DNA from: CBDAQD01 sp965275905
GTDB taxonomy: Bacteria; Pseudomonadota; Alphaproteobacteria; Rhizobiales; JAJFHC01
Direction: 5' to 3'
DNA: 64,000 nt
NCBI GenBank assembly: GCA_965275905.1
Contig: CBDHYJ010000080.1
Coordinates: 62,001-126,000, forward strand
The notes under the pieces were generated by a model. It was not told the DNA's origin and ran no database searches. It saw nothing but the letters and a program-made list of their open reading frames with translations. The first letter of the stretch is position 1. Every line of letters starts with the position of its first letter. The position numbers and the translations under genes are program-made. Positions 33,663 through 40,837 of this stretch are shown in pieces.

Positions 33663-35169
33663 CGGGAAGCTCTTCCTTGCGCTTGGCAACATAAGCCTCG
33701 AGGGCTTCACGCTTGGCGGTCTCCAGGGGCGGCGCTTCGTAGTCCTTCAGCATCTGCGTCCAGCGCTCATGCGCGCGTCGGCGCATATCCTTCGACCCGC
33801 CCTCTTCCCAGCTCTCGACATTCTCGCTGTCGCTCAGCTTCGGCTCGTAGAATGCGGTCCGGTAATTGCGCATCGTATGCCCGCACCCCAGGAAATGCCC
33901 CCCGGCCCCGACCTCGTCGTAGGCGTCGCGGGCAAAGGCCTCGTCGGAGGTATCGAGACCCTGATCCAGCACCTTCTGGTAGCTGCCAAGCCGGTCGGCA
34001 TCCATGATCAGCTTCTCGAAACCGGTGCACAGACCGCCCTCCAGCCAGCCTGCCGAATGCAGCACGAAGTTCGCTCCGGCAAGCATGGTCGAGTGCATCG
34101 AGTCCGCACTCTCATAGGCCGCCTGGGCATCCTCGATCTTCGATGCCGTCAGCGAGCCGCCGCAACGCAGCGGCAGGCCCGCCCGCCGCGCAAGCTGACC
34201 GATCGCGTAGTTTGAGATTACGGGCTCGGGCATGCCAAAGGTCGGTGCGCCCGACTTCAGCGACATCGACGACAGGAAGTTGCCGAGCACGAACGGCGCC
34301 CCGGCGCGGACCAGCTGCGAATAGGCGCACACCATCATGGCCTCGGCCATGGCCTGCGCAACCGACGCTGCCGTCGAGACCGGCCCCATTGCGCCGGAAA
34401 GGATGAAGGGCACGACGATGATCCCCTGCCCGCGCCCGCAATAGACCCGGATCGCTTCCGTCACCACCTTGTCCACCAGCAGGGGAGAGTTGGTGTTGAC
34501 GTTTCCAAGGATGACGCAGTGTTCGTCCATGACGTCGGTGCCGAAAAGTATCTCGGCCATGTCCACGCTGTCCTGCGCGCGGCTCATTTCAGTGATGGCG
34601 CCCAGATGAGGTTTGTCGCTCAGCGTCATGTGCGCAAACAGCATGTCCAGATGACGCTTGCTGACGGGAACGTCGCACGGCTCGCAGGTGACAAACCCGC
34701 CATGGTGCAGGTTCGGATGCAGGTAGGTCAGGCGAACGAGATCCTCGAATGCCTTGATGTCCCCGTAGCGCCTGCCGTTTTCGAGATCGCGGACAAACGG
34801 AGCACCGTAGATCGGAGCAAAGACCTGATTGACACCGCCGATCGTGACCGAGCGTTCGGGGTTTCGGGCAAGCTGCGTGAACTCGCGCGGCGCCTTTGCG
34901 CAGAGGCTGCGGATCCAGTCCGCCGGCGCGCGCACGATATCCCCGTCGATCGTCGCTCCTTCGCGCGTCCACAGTTCAAGCGCCTCGGAATCATCGCGAA
35001 AGGCAATGCCGACATCCTGCATGATCCAGTCCACCTGGCCTTCCAGGCGGCTCAACTGTTCCTCGTCGAGCGGATCGAAATACGGCAACTGGCGGCGGAT
35101 GAAGGGCGACGCAACCGCGCCCTCCGGTCCGGTGTTTTGCGCTCGCGACTGCCGGCTGCGTCGGGCCAT
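33649..35169 (-). CDS. MttB-family (trimethylamine methyltransferase) corrinoid-dependent methyltransferase, non-pyrrolysine
   Basis: A 506-residue MttB-superfamily protein. The frame is open without an internal UAG, so it is of the non-pyrrolysine type exemplified by the glycine-betaine methyltransferase MtgB and the carnitine and proline-betaine homologues. Motifs: GGVNQVFAPIYGAPFV, HHGGFVTCEPCDVP, GNVNTNSPLLVD, FILSGAMGPVS and CGGSLTASKIED. Known members move a methyl group from a quaternary or tertiary amine to a corrinoid protein. No corrinoid protein gene is in this window. Start ATG 35169 follows a GGAG; the gene leads an operon of three and is divergent from a LysR regulator. Confidence 0.86.
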   Translation of the reverse strand: MARRSRQSRAQNTGPEGAVASPFIRRQLPYFDPLDEEQLSRLEGQVDWIMQDVGIAFRDDSEALELWTREGATIDGDIVRAPADWIRSLCAKAPREFTQLARNPERSVTIGGVNQVFAPIYGAPFVRDLENGRRYGDIKAFEDLVRLTYLHPNLHHGGFVTCEPCDVPVSKRHLDMLFAHMTLSDKPHLGAITEMSRAQDSVDMAEILFGTDVMDEHCVILGNVNTNSPLLVDKVVTEAIRVYCGRGQGIIVVPFILSGAMGPVSTAASVAQAMAEAMMVCAYSQLVRAGAPFVLGNFLSSMSLKSGAPTFGMPEPVISNYAIGQLARRAGLPLRCGGSLTASKIEDAQAAYESADSMHSTMLAGANFVLHSAGWLEGGLCTGFEKLIMDADRLGSYQKVLDQGLDTSDEAFARDAYDEVGAGGHFLGCGHTMRNYRTAFYEPKLSDSENVESWEEGGSKDMRRRAHERWTQMLKDYEAPPLETAKREALEAYVAKRKEELPDAWY

Positions 35170-35261
35170 GAAACATCTCCGCATATGTTTCAGTGCATAT
35201 TAATACCGCTGCAAAACCCTGTAATGCTTGAAAATGGGAATGCTTTGGATAATCTGAAATT

Positions 35262-36182
35262 ATGCAAAAACCCTGGAATATGCTCTCCTCGCCGCGGCAT
35301 CTGGTTGTATTCGAGGCTGCAGCGCGGTGCGGATCCTTTACCCGGGCGGCGGAAGAACTGACCATTCAGCAACCCGCGGTCAGCGCGGCAATCCGCCAGT
35401 TGGAGGAGAGTCTCGGCGCCAAGCTCTTCGCCCGAGCGCACCGGCAGGTCAGTCTCACCGCCGCCGGTGAGCGGCTGTTCTCCGATGTGACCAAGGCCTT
35501 TGAGCAACTGACCCACTCGGCCGAGGCCATCCGGCAGGTGCAGCGCGGTGACTATGTCACGCTCAACGCGTCGACCGCGTTCAACAACTACTGGATGCTG
35601 CCGCGACTGTCGGCGCTGCAATCCCTGCACCCGGAGATCGATCTGCGCCTGCAGTCGAGCGACAGGGAGCCGGACATCGACACGGAGAACATCAGTCTGG
35701 CCATCCGGCGCGGCGACGGAAACTGGCCGGGCTGCGAAAGCGCACTGATTGCGACCGAGGTCATCTATCCGGTTGCGGCGCCGAATGTGATGAGCGCGGC
35801 GGTGAACCTCAAGGGCATCCCCGGCCTCTTGCACCAGCGACTGATCCATCTCGAGGAACCCATTCGCGAACGCCCGCACTGGCGCGACTGGTTCGCTCAT
35901 TTCGGTGTGCGGACTCCGATCCCGGAAGGTGGCTTGCGGCTCAACGATTACGCGCTGGTTCTGCAAGCGGCGATGGCCGGGGAAGGGTTTGCCTTTGGCT
36001 GGAAACACCTGGCCGACGAGCTCATCCGGCAGGGCCTGCTGGCCGGACGGAAAGAGTGGTCATGGCGGACCGGAAACGGATTCTACCTTGTCTGGTCCAG
36101 GAACCGTCCGCTTGCGGACCATGCGGCACGGGTCCGGGAATGGATCCTGTCCGAGTACGCCGGGGCGTCACACGAAAGTTGA
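35262..36182 (+). CDS. LysR-family regulator, GcvA-like, of the MttB operon
   Basis: A 306-residue LysR protein of the GcvA subgroup: helix-turn-helix in LVVFEAAARCGSFTRAAEEL and QPAVSAAIRQLEESLG, followed by the GcvA-like QRGDYVTLNASTAFNNYWMLPRL and a GEGFAFGWKHLADELI segment. GcvA-type proteins often control glycine-betaine, amino-acid or one-carbon genes. It is divergent from the MttB operon with 92 bp between starts, an AT-rich stretch around 35200-35215 that could hold the binding site, and is its likely activator. The start is ATG at 35262. Confidence 0.88.
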   Translation: MQKPWNMLSSPRHLVVFEAAARCGSFTRAAEELTIQQPAVSAAIRQLEESLGAKLFARAHRQVSLTAAGERLFSDVTKAFEQLTHSAEAIRQVQRGDYVTLNASTAFNNYWMLPRLSALQSLHPEIDLRLQSSDREPDIDTENISLAIRRGDGNWPGCESALIATEVIYPVAAPNVMSAAVNLKGIPGLLHQRLIHLEEPIRERPHWRDWFAHFGVRTPIPEGGLRLNDYALVLQAAMAGEGFAFGWKHLADELIRQGLLAGRKEWSWRTGNGFYLVWSRNRPLADHAARVREWILSEYAGASHES

Positions 36183-36257
36183 GCAAGCAGCGCGATACGG
36201 TGGCGCAAACAGATGATGCCAGATCCGCGGCGGCGGTCACGGCACGCGATCAGCAAA

Positions 36258-37454
36258 TCAGTCCTTCAGGAAGTCGTCGATGAGGCGCATACACCGCTTC
36301 CAGGCCGGGTCGGTGACAGGAAGGATATGGTTCGCGGTCTCGAGTGTCACGAAACGGGCATCCCGTATGCCGGCAGCCAGTTCCTGCCCCTGCTCGAACG
36401 GCACCCCCACCTCGTTTCTTGAATGAATGGCAAGTGTCGGCGCCTCGACATCGGCCAAGATCCCGCGAACATCGACATCGCCGTGTGCCATCAGGATCTC
36501 GGCTGCGTTTTCCGGCGAGGCTGTCTTCTGTTGCAAGTCGGTGAACCAGGTCTGGCTCTCGGCCGGTGCATCGGGCATGTAAATCGTGGTGAACATTTGC
36601 CTGACGGCCTTGTTGTCGCTTCCCCATCCCGAGCGGATCAACGCGCAGCGCGCCTCACCGACGACAATCGAGTCGGGTTCGTCTCGACATCGCCAGCCGC
36701 GGGCGTATCCGCCCAGCAGGATCAGTTTCGTCACCCGTTCCGGAAATCGTGCCGCGAAGGCGACGGCCTTGGCACAGCCTTGCGAAACGCCAAGCAGCGG
36801 GAAACTTTCCAGCCCCAGGGCATCGACGACCGCCTCAAGATCCTCAACCTGCCGGTCGAGGCTGTAGTCGGTGACCTCCCAGGACGAAAGCCCATTGCCC
36901 CGTGCATCGTACCGGATGAATCGGTGCGCGCCGGCCAGCTCCTTGAAAGTGTGCTTCCAGACCGGGCTTTCCCAGTCGAACTCCAGATGATTCAACCAGT
37001 TGGCGGCCTTGACCAATGGCGGCCCGGATCCCGCAGTCGCGTAGGCGATACGGGTGCCATCGGCGCTATGGCAGAACCGGATGTCCTGGGCCGGCGGTGC
37101 TGATGTGTCCTCGATACCCGCAGAAGCCGCCTCGCCGACCATCCCGGCCTCGACGACAGGGGCGACAAAACGAAATCCGTGTCCATGTACTGTCTTGACG
37201 TAGCGCTGGCTCTTACCGTCGTCCCCGAGTGCGCGTCGGACCGATCGGACCGCACTTGACATCGCGGCCTCCGAGATGAAACGGCCCTCCCAGATCGACG
37301 TGATCAATTCACCCTTGGAGACTGCGCGGTCGCGGTTCTCGACGAGGTGCACAAGCAACTCGAAAACCTTCGGCTCAATCGGCACCGAAGTGCCGTCGTC
37401 AGATAGCTCTCTGACCGCCGTATCCAGCACGAATGTGTCGAAAAGATACTTCAT
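36258..37454 (-). CDS. Winged-helix (OmpR/CadC-type) DNA-binding domain fused to an alpha/beta hydrolase
   Basis: A 398-residue fusion. Residues about 1-100 form a Trans_reg_C winged helix without a receiver domain (LFDTFVLDTAVREL, PIEPKVFELLVHLVEN, SEAAMSSAVRSVRRALGDDG, VKTVHGHGFRFV). Residues about 125-398 form an alpha/beta hydrolase with HSADGTRIAYATAG, nucleophile elbow LLGVSQGCAKA, and a terminal His in ETANHILPV. It has no transmembrane segment between the parts. A hydrolase fold controlling a DNA-binding domain suggests a ligand-sensing or ligand-hydrolysing regulator. ATG 37454 is preferred because the winged helix starts there. Confidence 0.84.
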   Translation of the reverse strand: MKYLFDTFVLDTAVRELSDDGTSVPIEPKVFELLVHLVENRDRAVSKGELITSIWEGRFISEAAMSSAVRSVRRALGDDGKSQRYVKTVHGHGFRFVAPVVEAGMVGEAASAGIEDTSAPPAQDIRFCHSADGTRIAYATAGSGPPLVKAANWLNHLEFDWESPVWKHTFKELAGAHRFIRYDARGNGLSSWEVTDYSLDRQVEDLEAVVDALGLESFPLLGVSQGCAKAVAFAARFPERVTKLILLGGYARGWRCRDEPDSIVVGEARCALIRSGWGSDNKAVRQMFTTIYMPDAPAESQTWFTDLQQKTASPENAAEILMAHGDVDVRGILADVEAPTLAIHSRNEVGVPFEQGQELAAGIRDARFVTLETANHILPVTDPAWKRCMRLIDDFLKD

Positions 37455-37570
37455 AATCTCAGTATAGCTGCACAAAGCCGAAGGGCACCGGACTCGCTCC
37501 TCAGAAGTCATCTGCGATTACAGCAGGTAAGATCGATCGGCGGCAATCACCAGAGCTTCCCCAGAATATC

Positions 37571-37585
37571 TGCAGGTCGCCTGCA
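37571..37585. promoter_or_regulatory. Inverted repeat upstream of osmC and the fusion regulator
   Basis: TGCAGG-TCG-CCTGCA is a perfect 6-bp-arm palindrome in the 243-bp gap between the divergent fusion-regulator gene and osmC. It is the only clear dyad in this gap and may be the binding site of the fusion regulator. No other gene was seen in the gap. Confidence 0.4.
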
Positions 37586-37697
37586 AGATTCGTCGACACA
37601 TCCACACTATCTACATCGCCGTTCCCGACGTTGCGCTGTCAGCACACCGTCTGACGCCGCACATCGGTGAGAACCATGAACACGAAAGGAAAATCAG

Positions 37698-38264
37698 ATG
37701 ACCGATCAAACTGCAACAGGACCCGTCAACAATGGCGTCGACGTCGAGGCGTTGGTCGGCGCCCGCCAAGCCATCGAAGCCATGCCGGCGGTCGGCAACT
37801 TCACCTGGCGCGCGCGCTGCAAATGGATTGACGGCGTACACAGCCGCTCGACGATCGAGGGCTTTTTCGGACTCGGCGACGAACAGGCCCGGAAAACGCC
37901 GCACACCGTCGACGCCGATCACCCGGAGCAATTCGCCGCCACCGACCTGGGCCCGACGCCGGTCGAAATCGTCCTGTCGGCACTGGCCAGTTGCCTGACG
38001 GCTGGCGTGGCTTCTGTAGCGCAGAACCGTGGGATCCAGCTCAAGTCCGTAGAGGCGAAGGTCGAAGGTGACCTGGACCTCGCCGGCATTCTCGGCGCAA
38101 ATGCGGATGTGCGGAACGGGTTCAGTGCCATTCGTGTTTCATTCGAGATCGACGCCGATGCGAAGCCCGACGAGATCGCTGCATTGGTCGCGCAATCACA
38201 GAAGCGCTCTGCCGTCTTCGACATCGTCACCAACCCCACGAACGTGCACGTCACGGTCGCCTGA
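37698..38264 (+). CDS. OsmC/Ohr family protein
   Basis: A 188-residue OsmC-fold protein. The LSALASCLTAGVASVAQNRG helix carries the first cysteine, and the ending RSAVFDIVTNPTNVHVTV matches the OsmC-like branch in which the second catalytic Cys of classical Ohr is replaced (here Ala in RSAVFD). Classical members reduce organic hydroperoxides; this branch may have another role. GAAAGGAAAA upstream supports the ATG. It lies 35 bp before the flavoprotein gene on the same strand. Confidence 0.84.
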   Translation: MTDQTATGPVNNGVDVEALVGARQAIEAMPAVGNFTWRARCKWIDGVHSRSTIEGFFGLGDEQARKTPHTVDADHPEQFAATDLGPTPVEIVLSALASCLTAGVASVAQNRGIQLKSVEAKVEGDLDLAGILGANADVRNGFSAIRVSFEIDADAKPDEIAALVAQSQKRSAVFDIVTNPTNVHVTVA

Positions 38265-38299
38265 CCTGGCAGCGGCGAAACACGAGAGGTTTGAGTGTC

Positions 38300-39538
38300 G
38301 TGAAACCCGTAACCACCGTCATCGTCGGCGCCGGTCAGGCCGGGCTCGCCATGAGCCGCGAACTGTCATGCCGCAACGTTGATCATCTGGTGATTGATCG
38401 CGGCACCGTCGCCAACGCCTGGCGCACTGACCGATGGGAGAGCCTCCGCCTGCTCACGCCCAACTGGGCAAACGCATTGCCGGGTGACCCCGATCGCAGT
38501 TCCGAACCGGACGGCTACATGCCGGTCTCCGAATTGGTGGCGCGGTTCGACGCCTATGCACGCCAGATCGATGCTCCGGTGCAAGGTGACACCGAGGTGC
38601 TTCGCGCAAGCGGCACTGACGGCGGTTTCCTGGTCGACACAAGTCAGGGACCCTTCCGCTGCCGGACACTTGTCATGGCAACCGGAGCCTGCGCCCGTCC
38701 GAACGTCCCGGCAATCGCGGACGCTGTCCCGTCCGGCATCTTCCAGACCACCCCTTCGACCTACAAACGACCGGGTGATCTGCCTGAAGGTGGTGTGCTT
38801 GTCGTCGGCGCATCGGCATCCGGCGTGCAGCTCGCACGCGAGATTCATGCTTCGGGACGCCCGGTGACGCTCGCCGTAAGTTGGCATATCCGGCTGCCAC
38901 GAACCTATCGCGGTCGCGATATAGAATGGTGGCTGGATGCGATAGGCGTGCTGGACGAGCGATACGACGAAGTTGAGGATCTGGAGCGTGCGCGCCACAC
39001 GCCCTCACCACAACTGATCGGCGGGCCCGAATCCGTCGACCTCAACGCGCTGCAGGATCTGGGCATCGAGATTGTCGGCCGACTGATGGACATTCGCAAC
39101 GGCGTGGCATTGTTCTCCGGAAGCCTTGCAAACGTCTGCGCCTCGGCCGATCTGAAGATGAACCGCTTCCTCGACACGATCGATGCCTGGATCGCGGATC
39201 GTGGGCTCGAAAACGAGCTTCCGCCGCCGCATCGGCCAGCATCGACGCGTCTGCCGGACGTGCCAGCACTCGGTCGGAATCTGAGAGACCGCAGGTTCCG
39301 CTCGATCGTCTGGGCCACGGGCTACCGGCCTGACTTCTCGTGGGTCGACCTGCCGGTCTTCGATGGGCGGTGGCGGCTCTGCCACGAGGGTGGCATTGTC
39401 AAGGCGCCGGGCCTCTACGTCATGGGTCTGACATTCATGCGTCAGCGCAAATCCCACCAGATCTCGGGCGTCGGTGATGATGCTCGCGACCTCGCAGCTC
39501 ACCTGGTGAATCATCTGGACAATCGCCGGGCAGCTTGA
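38300..39538 (+). CDS. Flavin-containing monooxygenase-like NAD(P)/FAD protein
   Basis: A 412-residue flavoprotein of the CzcO/flavin-monooxygenase type. The FAD-binding GxGxxG (VIVGAGQAGLA) is at about residue 10, a second dinucleotide motif (VLVVGASASGVQLA) at about 175, and the ATGYRPDF segment near the C-terminus closes the FAD site. It probably uses NAD(P)H and oxygen to oxidise a soft nucleophile or a ketone. GTG at 38300 is preferred because GAGAGG lies 10 bp before it; a TTG at 38291 is too close to that site. It is downstream of osmC, probably in one unit. Confidence 0.8.
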   Translation: MKPVTTVIVGAGQAGLAMSRELSCRNVDHLVIDRGTVANAWRTDRWESLRLLTPNWANALPGDPDRSSEPDGYMPVSELVARFDAYARQIDAPVQGDTEVLRASGTDGGFLVDTSQGPFRCRTLVMATGACARPNVPAIADAVPSGIFQTTPSTYKRPGDLPEGGVLVVGASASGVQLAREIHASGRPVTLAVSWHIRLPRTYRGRDIEWWLDAIGVLDERYDEVEDLERARHTPSPQLIGGPESVDLNALQDLGIEIVGRLMDIRNGVALFSGSLANVCASADLKMNRFLDTIDAWIADRGLENELPPPHRPASTRLPDVPALGRNLRDRRFRSIVWATGYRPDFSWVDLPVFDGRWRLCHEGGIVKAPGLYVMGLTFMRQRKSHQISGVGDDARDLAAHLVNHLDNRRAA

Positions 39539-39565
39539 TCAGTTGTAGACCAAAGGAGAGTCCGG

Positions 39566-39685
39566 GTGCTTCGTCCAATCTTTTCCCGCGATACCTATGA
39601 TGTGATCATCGTCGGCGCCGATGCCATTGCGACCGGTCTTTACGAAACGCTGAAGCGCGAAACGATGGCGCGGATTGGCGTGTAG
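39566..39685 (+). CDS. Short ORF (39 aa) coupled to the Nudix gene
   Basis: A 39-codon frame starting GTG with an excellent Shine-Dalgarno, AAAGGAGAG at 39552-39560. The product contains YDVIIVGADAIATGLYETL and ends MARIGV. Its TAG overlaps the GTG start of the Nudix gene by one base, an arrangement typical of translational coupling. It resembles the beginning of a nucleotide-binding beta-alpha unit but is too short to fold as one. It may be a real small protein or a leader that sets Nudix expression. Confidence 0.5.
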   Translation: MLRPIFSRDTYDVIIVGADAIATGLYETLKRETMARIGV

Positions 39686-40125
39686 TGGATAGCTCCGGCG
39701 CGAAGCTTCCGATTGCCGCCGCTTTGGCCGTCGTAATCCGCAACGATGAGGTCCTGCTCGTCCGGCGGGAAAATCCTCCCGACGAGGGCCTTTGGGGATT
39801 TCCCGGCGGCAAGATCGAGCCGGGTGAGAAAGTTGCAAACGCGGCTGTCCGGGAGCTGCGTGAAGAAACCGGCGTAGAGGCGATTCCAATCAGGGTCTTC
39901 ACCGCAGTCGATGTCCTGGACGACGATGGCGCCGTATTCCATCATTTTGTTCTGATCGCCGTTCTGTGCCAATGGGTTGAGGGGGAACCGGTCGCGTGTG
40001 ATGACGCCACAGATGCGCGCTGGGTGTCACTCTCGATGCTCGGACGGAACGACATGCCCCTCAGCGCGGACGTCGCCGATGTCGCGCGTCAGGCCGGGCA
40101 GATCATCAAGGCCGGCACAAGCTGA
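39685..40125 (+). CDS. Nudix hydrolase (MutT/ADP-ribose pyrophosphatase type)
   Basis: A 146-residue Nudix protein. The Nudix box is intact: GGKIEPGEKVANAAVRELREETG (residues about 40-62 in contiguous pieces) with the catalytic REL-EE core. It hydrolyses a nucleoside diphosphate linked to another moiety; the substrate cannot be specified. The start is a GTG that overlaps the stop of the 39-codon frame. The C-terminal part after the box is short, as in MutT-like enzymes. It converges on a hypothetical gene 13 bp downstream. Confidence 0.88.
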   Translation: MDSSGAKLPIAAALAVVIRNDEVLLVRRENPPDEGLWGFPGGKIEPGEKVANAAVRELREETGVEAIPIRVFTAVDVLDDDGAVFHHFVLIAVLCQWVEGEPVACDDATDARWVSLSMLGRNDMPLSADVADVARQAGQIIKAGTS

Positions 40126-40138
40126 CCCCCGGGACGAA

Positions 40139-40645
40139 CTAGGGCCCCACCGTTTCCGCGACTGAATCCGCCGAGGGCAAATGACGCGCCAGGTAGTCCT
40201 TCAGCGCGGACTCCGATCCGCCGTCATCTCCCAGCATGGTCTCCTTCCAGGCGTTCACTTCGAAGGTGACAATTTCCATTTCCCACACACACCCGATGAC
40301 TTCGTTTATCCCTGGGCCGAATTCCGTTGGAGCGGACCAGGGTGCGCGCATCTGATCGATATTGGCGAGCACGCTTCCCCATTGCCAATAGAAGACCGGC
40401 GAAACAACTGCGACTTCGGCAAAGTGAACGATCTGGAAGCCGGCCCCGTGATTGCGGTCCGCATCGTCCAGCGCACCCGCGTCGGGAAGCCGCCGGATGG
40501 CTGCGTCGAATGCGGCTGATTGAACGTTCTCATCAAACGTTCTGCCGTCCGACAGGATGGCATAACGCTTGAGACGCCATCCGTCGCGTTCGGCGGTCGG
40601 CAGGGACAACACTGTCCGCCACTCGAATGGCATCAGGTGATTCAT
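40139..40645 (-). CDS. Conserved hypothetical protein
   Basis: A 168-residue soluble protein with no signal peptide or membrane segment. It starts MNHLMPFEWRTVLSLPTAERDGWRLKRY and contains NHGAGFQIVHFAEVAVVSP, YWQWGSVLANID and CVWEMEIVTFEVNAW. The wording of conserved aromatic and acidic residues suggests a real family rather than a chance frame, and codon usage matches its neighbours. I do not recognise a function. It is convergent with the Nudix gene and divergent from acnB across about 190 bp. Confidence 0.65.
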   Translation of the reverse strand: MNHLMPFEWRTVLSLPTAERDGWRLKRYAILSDGRTFDENVQSAAFDAAIRRLPDAGALDDADRNHGAGFQIVHFAEVAVVSPVFYWQWGSVLANIDQMRAPWSAPTEFGPGINEVIGCVWEMEIVTFEVNAWKETMLGDDGGSESALKDYLARHLPSADSVAETVGP

Positions 40646-40837
40646 TTCACGTCCTCAGTGGCAGTCGTTACTGAATTGGAGCTGCCCGGTACACAATTCA
40701 AGCCTGACAGCAGCTTCAGCCGCGCAACCGCTGATTTCGCTGCCACTAATTACGTATTTACCGCTGTATCGTTACATGTGGTAGAGGATGCTAATTGGAC
40801 ACGCCTACCGTCCGCCAACGACTGCACCGGGATGACC

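Noticed and set aside
32028..34007. 659-codon plus-strand frame opposite the betaine operon
   Set aside because: It spans parts of three genuine minus-strand genes with strong family motifs, so it is a shadow.
33649..35169. Possible pyrrolysine-type trimethylamine methyltransferase
   Set aside because: No in-frame UAG interrupts the gene, so it is a non-pyrrolysine MttB homologue.
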